Part shown: one piece after another, positions 63,302 through 64,000 of the stretch
Layout of the letters: every line of letters begins with the position of its first letter
Numbering within the stretch: the stretch's first letter is position 1
Source of the DNA: Bacteroidales bacterium
GTDB lineage: Bacteria; Bacteroidota; Bacteroidia; Bacteroidales; 4484-276
Direction of reading: 5' to 3'
DNA: 64,000 nucleotides
Assembly: GCA_035647615.1 (NCBI GenBank)
Contig: DASRND010000002.1
Location: 1 to 64,000 of the forward strand
Translations under genes and position numbers: made by a program
Notes under the pieces: model-generated
Told to the model about the DNA's origin: nothing
The model's database searches: none
Seen by the model: the letters and a program-made list of their open reading frames with translations, nothing else

Positions 63302-63361
63302 TACTAACATTCTGTATAGTGCATACCCTGCGGGATACGCACCATACACAAAACGTTAGCA
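63302..63361 (+). other. attC-like site between cassettes
   Basis: TACTAAC (63302-63308) and GTTAGCA (63355-63361) are near reverse complements at the two ends of an imperfect hairpin: TGTATAGTGCATACCC at 63313-63328 pairs with GGGATACGCACCATACA at 63332-63348. The size (60 bp), the terminal inverse cores and the extrahelical mismatches match attC architecture. The right core is the same GTTAGCA found at the attI-like site. Confidence 0.7.
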
Positions 63362-63401
63362 GCAAGCATTTTGACAGACAACAAAACTTAAACGATAAAT
63401 T

Positions 63402-64000
63402 ATGACATTTAAAATAAAGTTAGGACTTACATTATTTGCCTTGGGAGCATTAGGCATTTTATCATTGCTAACTGTATCTATTCCACTTGACAATTTGCCA
63501 AAACAAGTCTTAGATAAATTCACACCAGAGACTATTAAACTTTTGACTTTGATAAAACCAGCAATATTATTGCTTGTTTCTGTTGTTATTGGGACGATTT
63601 TGTTTGAAAAAGTTAAACTTACTGTCCCAACAATCACGTCTCTTCTTAAATCAGAGAATGAACAAATTTCATTTTTAGAGCAAATAAAATTTGGGGTCAT
63701 TTTAGGCCTAATAACAGGCATTTTGACAATAACTGTTGGGATTATTTTTAAATCTTCATTACCGCAAGAGTTTGTAGAACTAGGCAACAAAATTAAAATA
63801 ACAATAATTGCGAGATTTGCATATGGTGGTCTGACAGAAGAGTTATTAATGCGATTTGGGTTTATGACTTTAATCGTTTGGCTTGTTTTTAAAATGACCA
63901 AACAACTTAATAGCTATACTTATTGGACAGGTATAATTTTGGCTACTATTCTTTTTGCATTTGGACATTTTCCAGTTGCCTTCAGTGTTGTTAGTAATCC
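63402..64000 (+). CDS. CPBP-type intramembrane metalloprotease (partial, runs off window)
   Basis: An open frame from the ATG at 63402 continues to the window end without a stop (199 codons seen). It is hydrophobic with about five to six membrane segments. The conserved CPBP/Abi motifs are present: the EExxxR motif as GGLTEELLMRFGFM, and a later His in FAFGHFP. Members are membrane-embedded proteases (Rce1-like) linked to protein processing, bacteriocin self-immunity and similar tasks. The gene is very AT-rich and begins 41 bp after the attC-like core, so it is probably the second cassette. Confidence 0.82.
   Translation, partial: MTFKIKLGLTLFALGALGILSLLTVSIPLDNLPKQVLDKFTPETIKLLTLIKPAILLLVSVVIGTILFEKVKLTVPTITSLLKSENEQISFLEQIKFGVILGLITGILTITVGIIFKSSLPQEFVELGNKIKITIIARFAYGGLTEELLMRFGFMTLIVWLVFKMTKQLNSYTYWTGIILATILFAFGHFPVAFSVVSN

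Noticed and set aside
63356-63901. Minus-strand frame of 181 codons at the window end
   Set aside because: Opposite a hydrophobic plus-strand frame with the EExxxR and His motifs of CPBP proteases, which continues past the window; it also overlaps the attC-like core.

Overview
The window reads as a chromosomal contig from a member of the Bacteroidota, probably an uncultured or metagenome-derived lineage; I cannot fix the order from sequence alone. Supporting signs are a 2407-residue SprA (the type IX secretion translocon), a T9SS type A sorting domain on a secreted protein, an Omp85 porin ending in Phe, a GT3-GT35 glycogen enzyme fusion, and at least sixteen matches to the Bacteroidota -7 promoter element TAnnTTTG placed just upstream of gene starts. 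Shine-Dalgarno sequences are mostly absent.

Layout. 1-6.5 kb: DUF1573 protein, Omp85 porin, an HtrA-type protease between two perfect 48-bp direct repeats, and a secreted S9 peptidase. 6.9-12.1 kb: a glycogen/alpha-glucan cluster (debranching enzyme, glycogen synthase-like GT, GH57). 12.2-15.4 kb: D-Ala-D-Ala ligase, diaminopropionate ammonia-lyase, and an acid phosphatase lipoprotein. 15.8-26.7 kb: sprA and ruvA on the minus strand, then malic enzyme on the plus strand. 26.9-30.9 kb: two unrelated phosphate transporters in tandem, both with PhoU-like tails. 31.0-31.85 kb: a 435-bp non-coding unit duplicated head to tail. 31.9-39.8 kb: prmC, xdhC, an M14 carboxypeptidase, a TlpA-like thioredoxin, an HD-like protein and a beta-decarboxylating dehydrogenase. 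40.0-43.4 kb: a radical SAM enzyme 3 nt upstream of a GNAT-ATP-grasp fusion. 43.6-47.8 kb: the glycogen synthase-phosphorylase fusion. 48-56.6 kb: PASTA protein, T9SS cargo, rluD-like gene, cold shock protein, FemAB-like protein, aldo/keto reductase and MATE exporter.

The last 7 kb (57.0-64.0 kb) is an accessory region and the most interesting part. An integron-like tyrosine recombinase (60902-62020) is followed at its 3' end by a long palindrome, repeated half-arms and a GTT core. Beyond that come an AT-rich esterase cassette, an attC-like hairpin ending in GTTAGCA, and a second cassette encoding a CPBP-type membrane protease that runs off the window. A second, internally deleted copy of the integrase gene with the same 179-bp 3' end and palindrome lies 4818 bp upstream. 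The two copies diverge exactly at the GTT core, as expected for recombination at an attI-type site. Between them lie a decayed dinD, a quinol-type nitric oxide reductase, and the 5' stump of a dipeptidyl peptidase IV gene. The integrase seems to lack the IntI-specific insertion and is oriented toward its cassettes, so this resembles a 'reverse' integron or an integron-like system rather than a textbook one.

No rRNA or tRNA gene and no CRISPR array was recognised.
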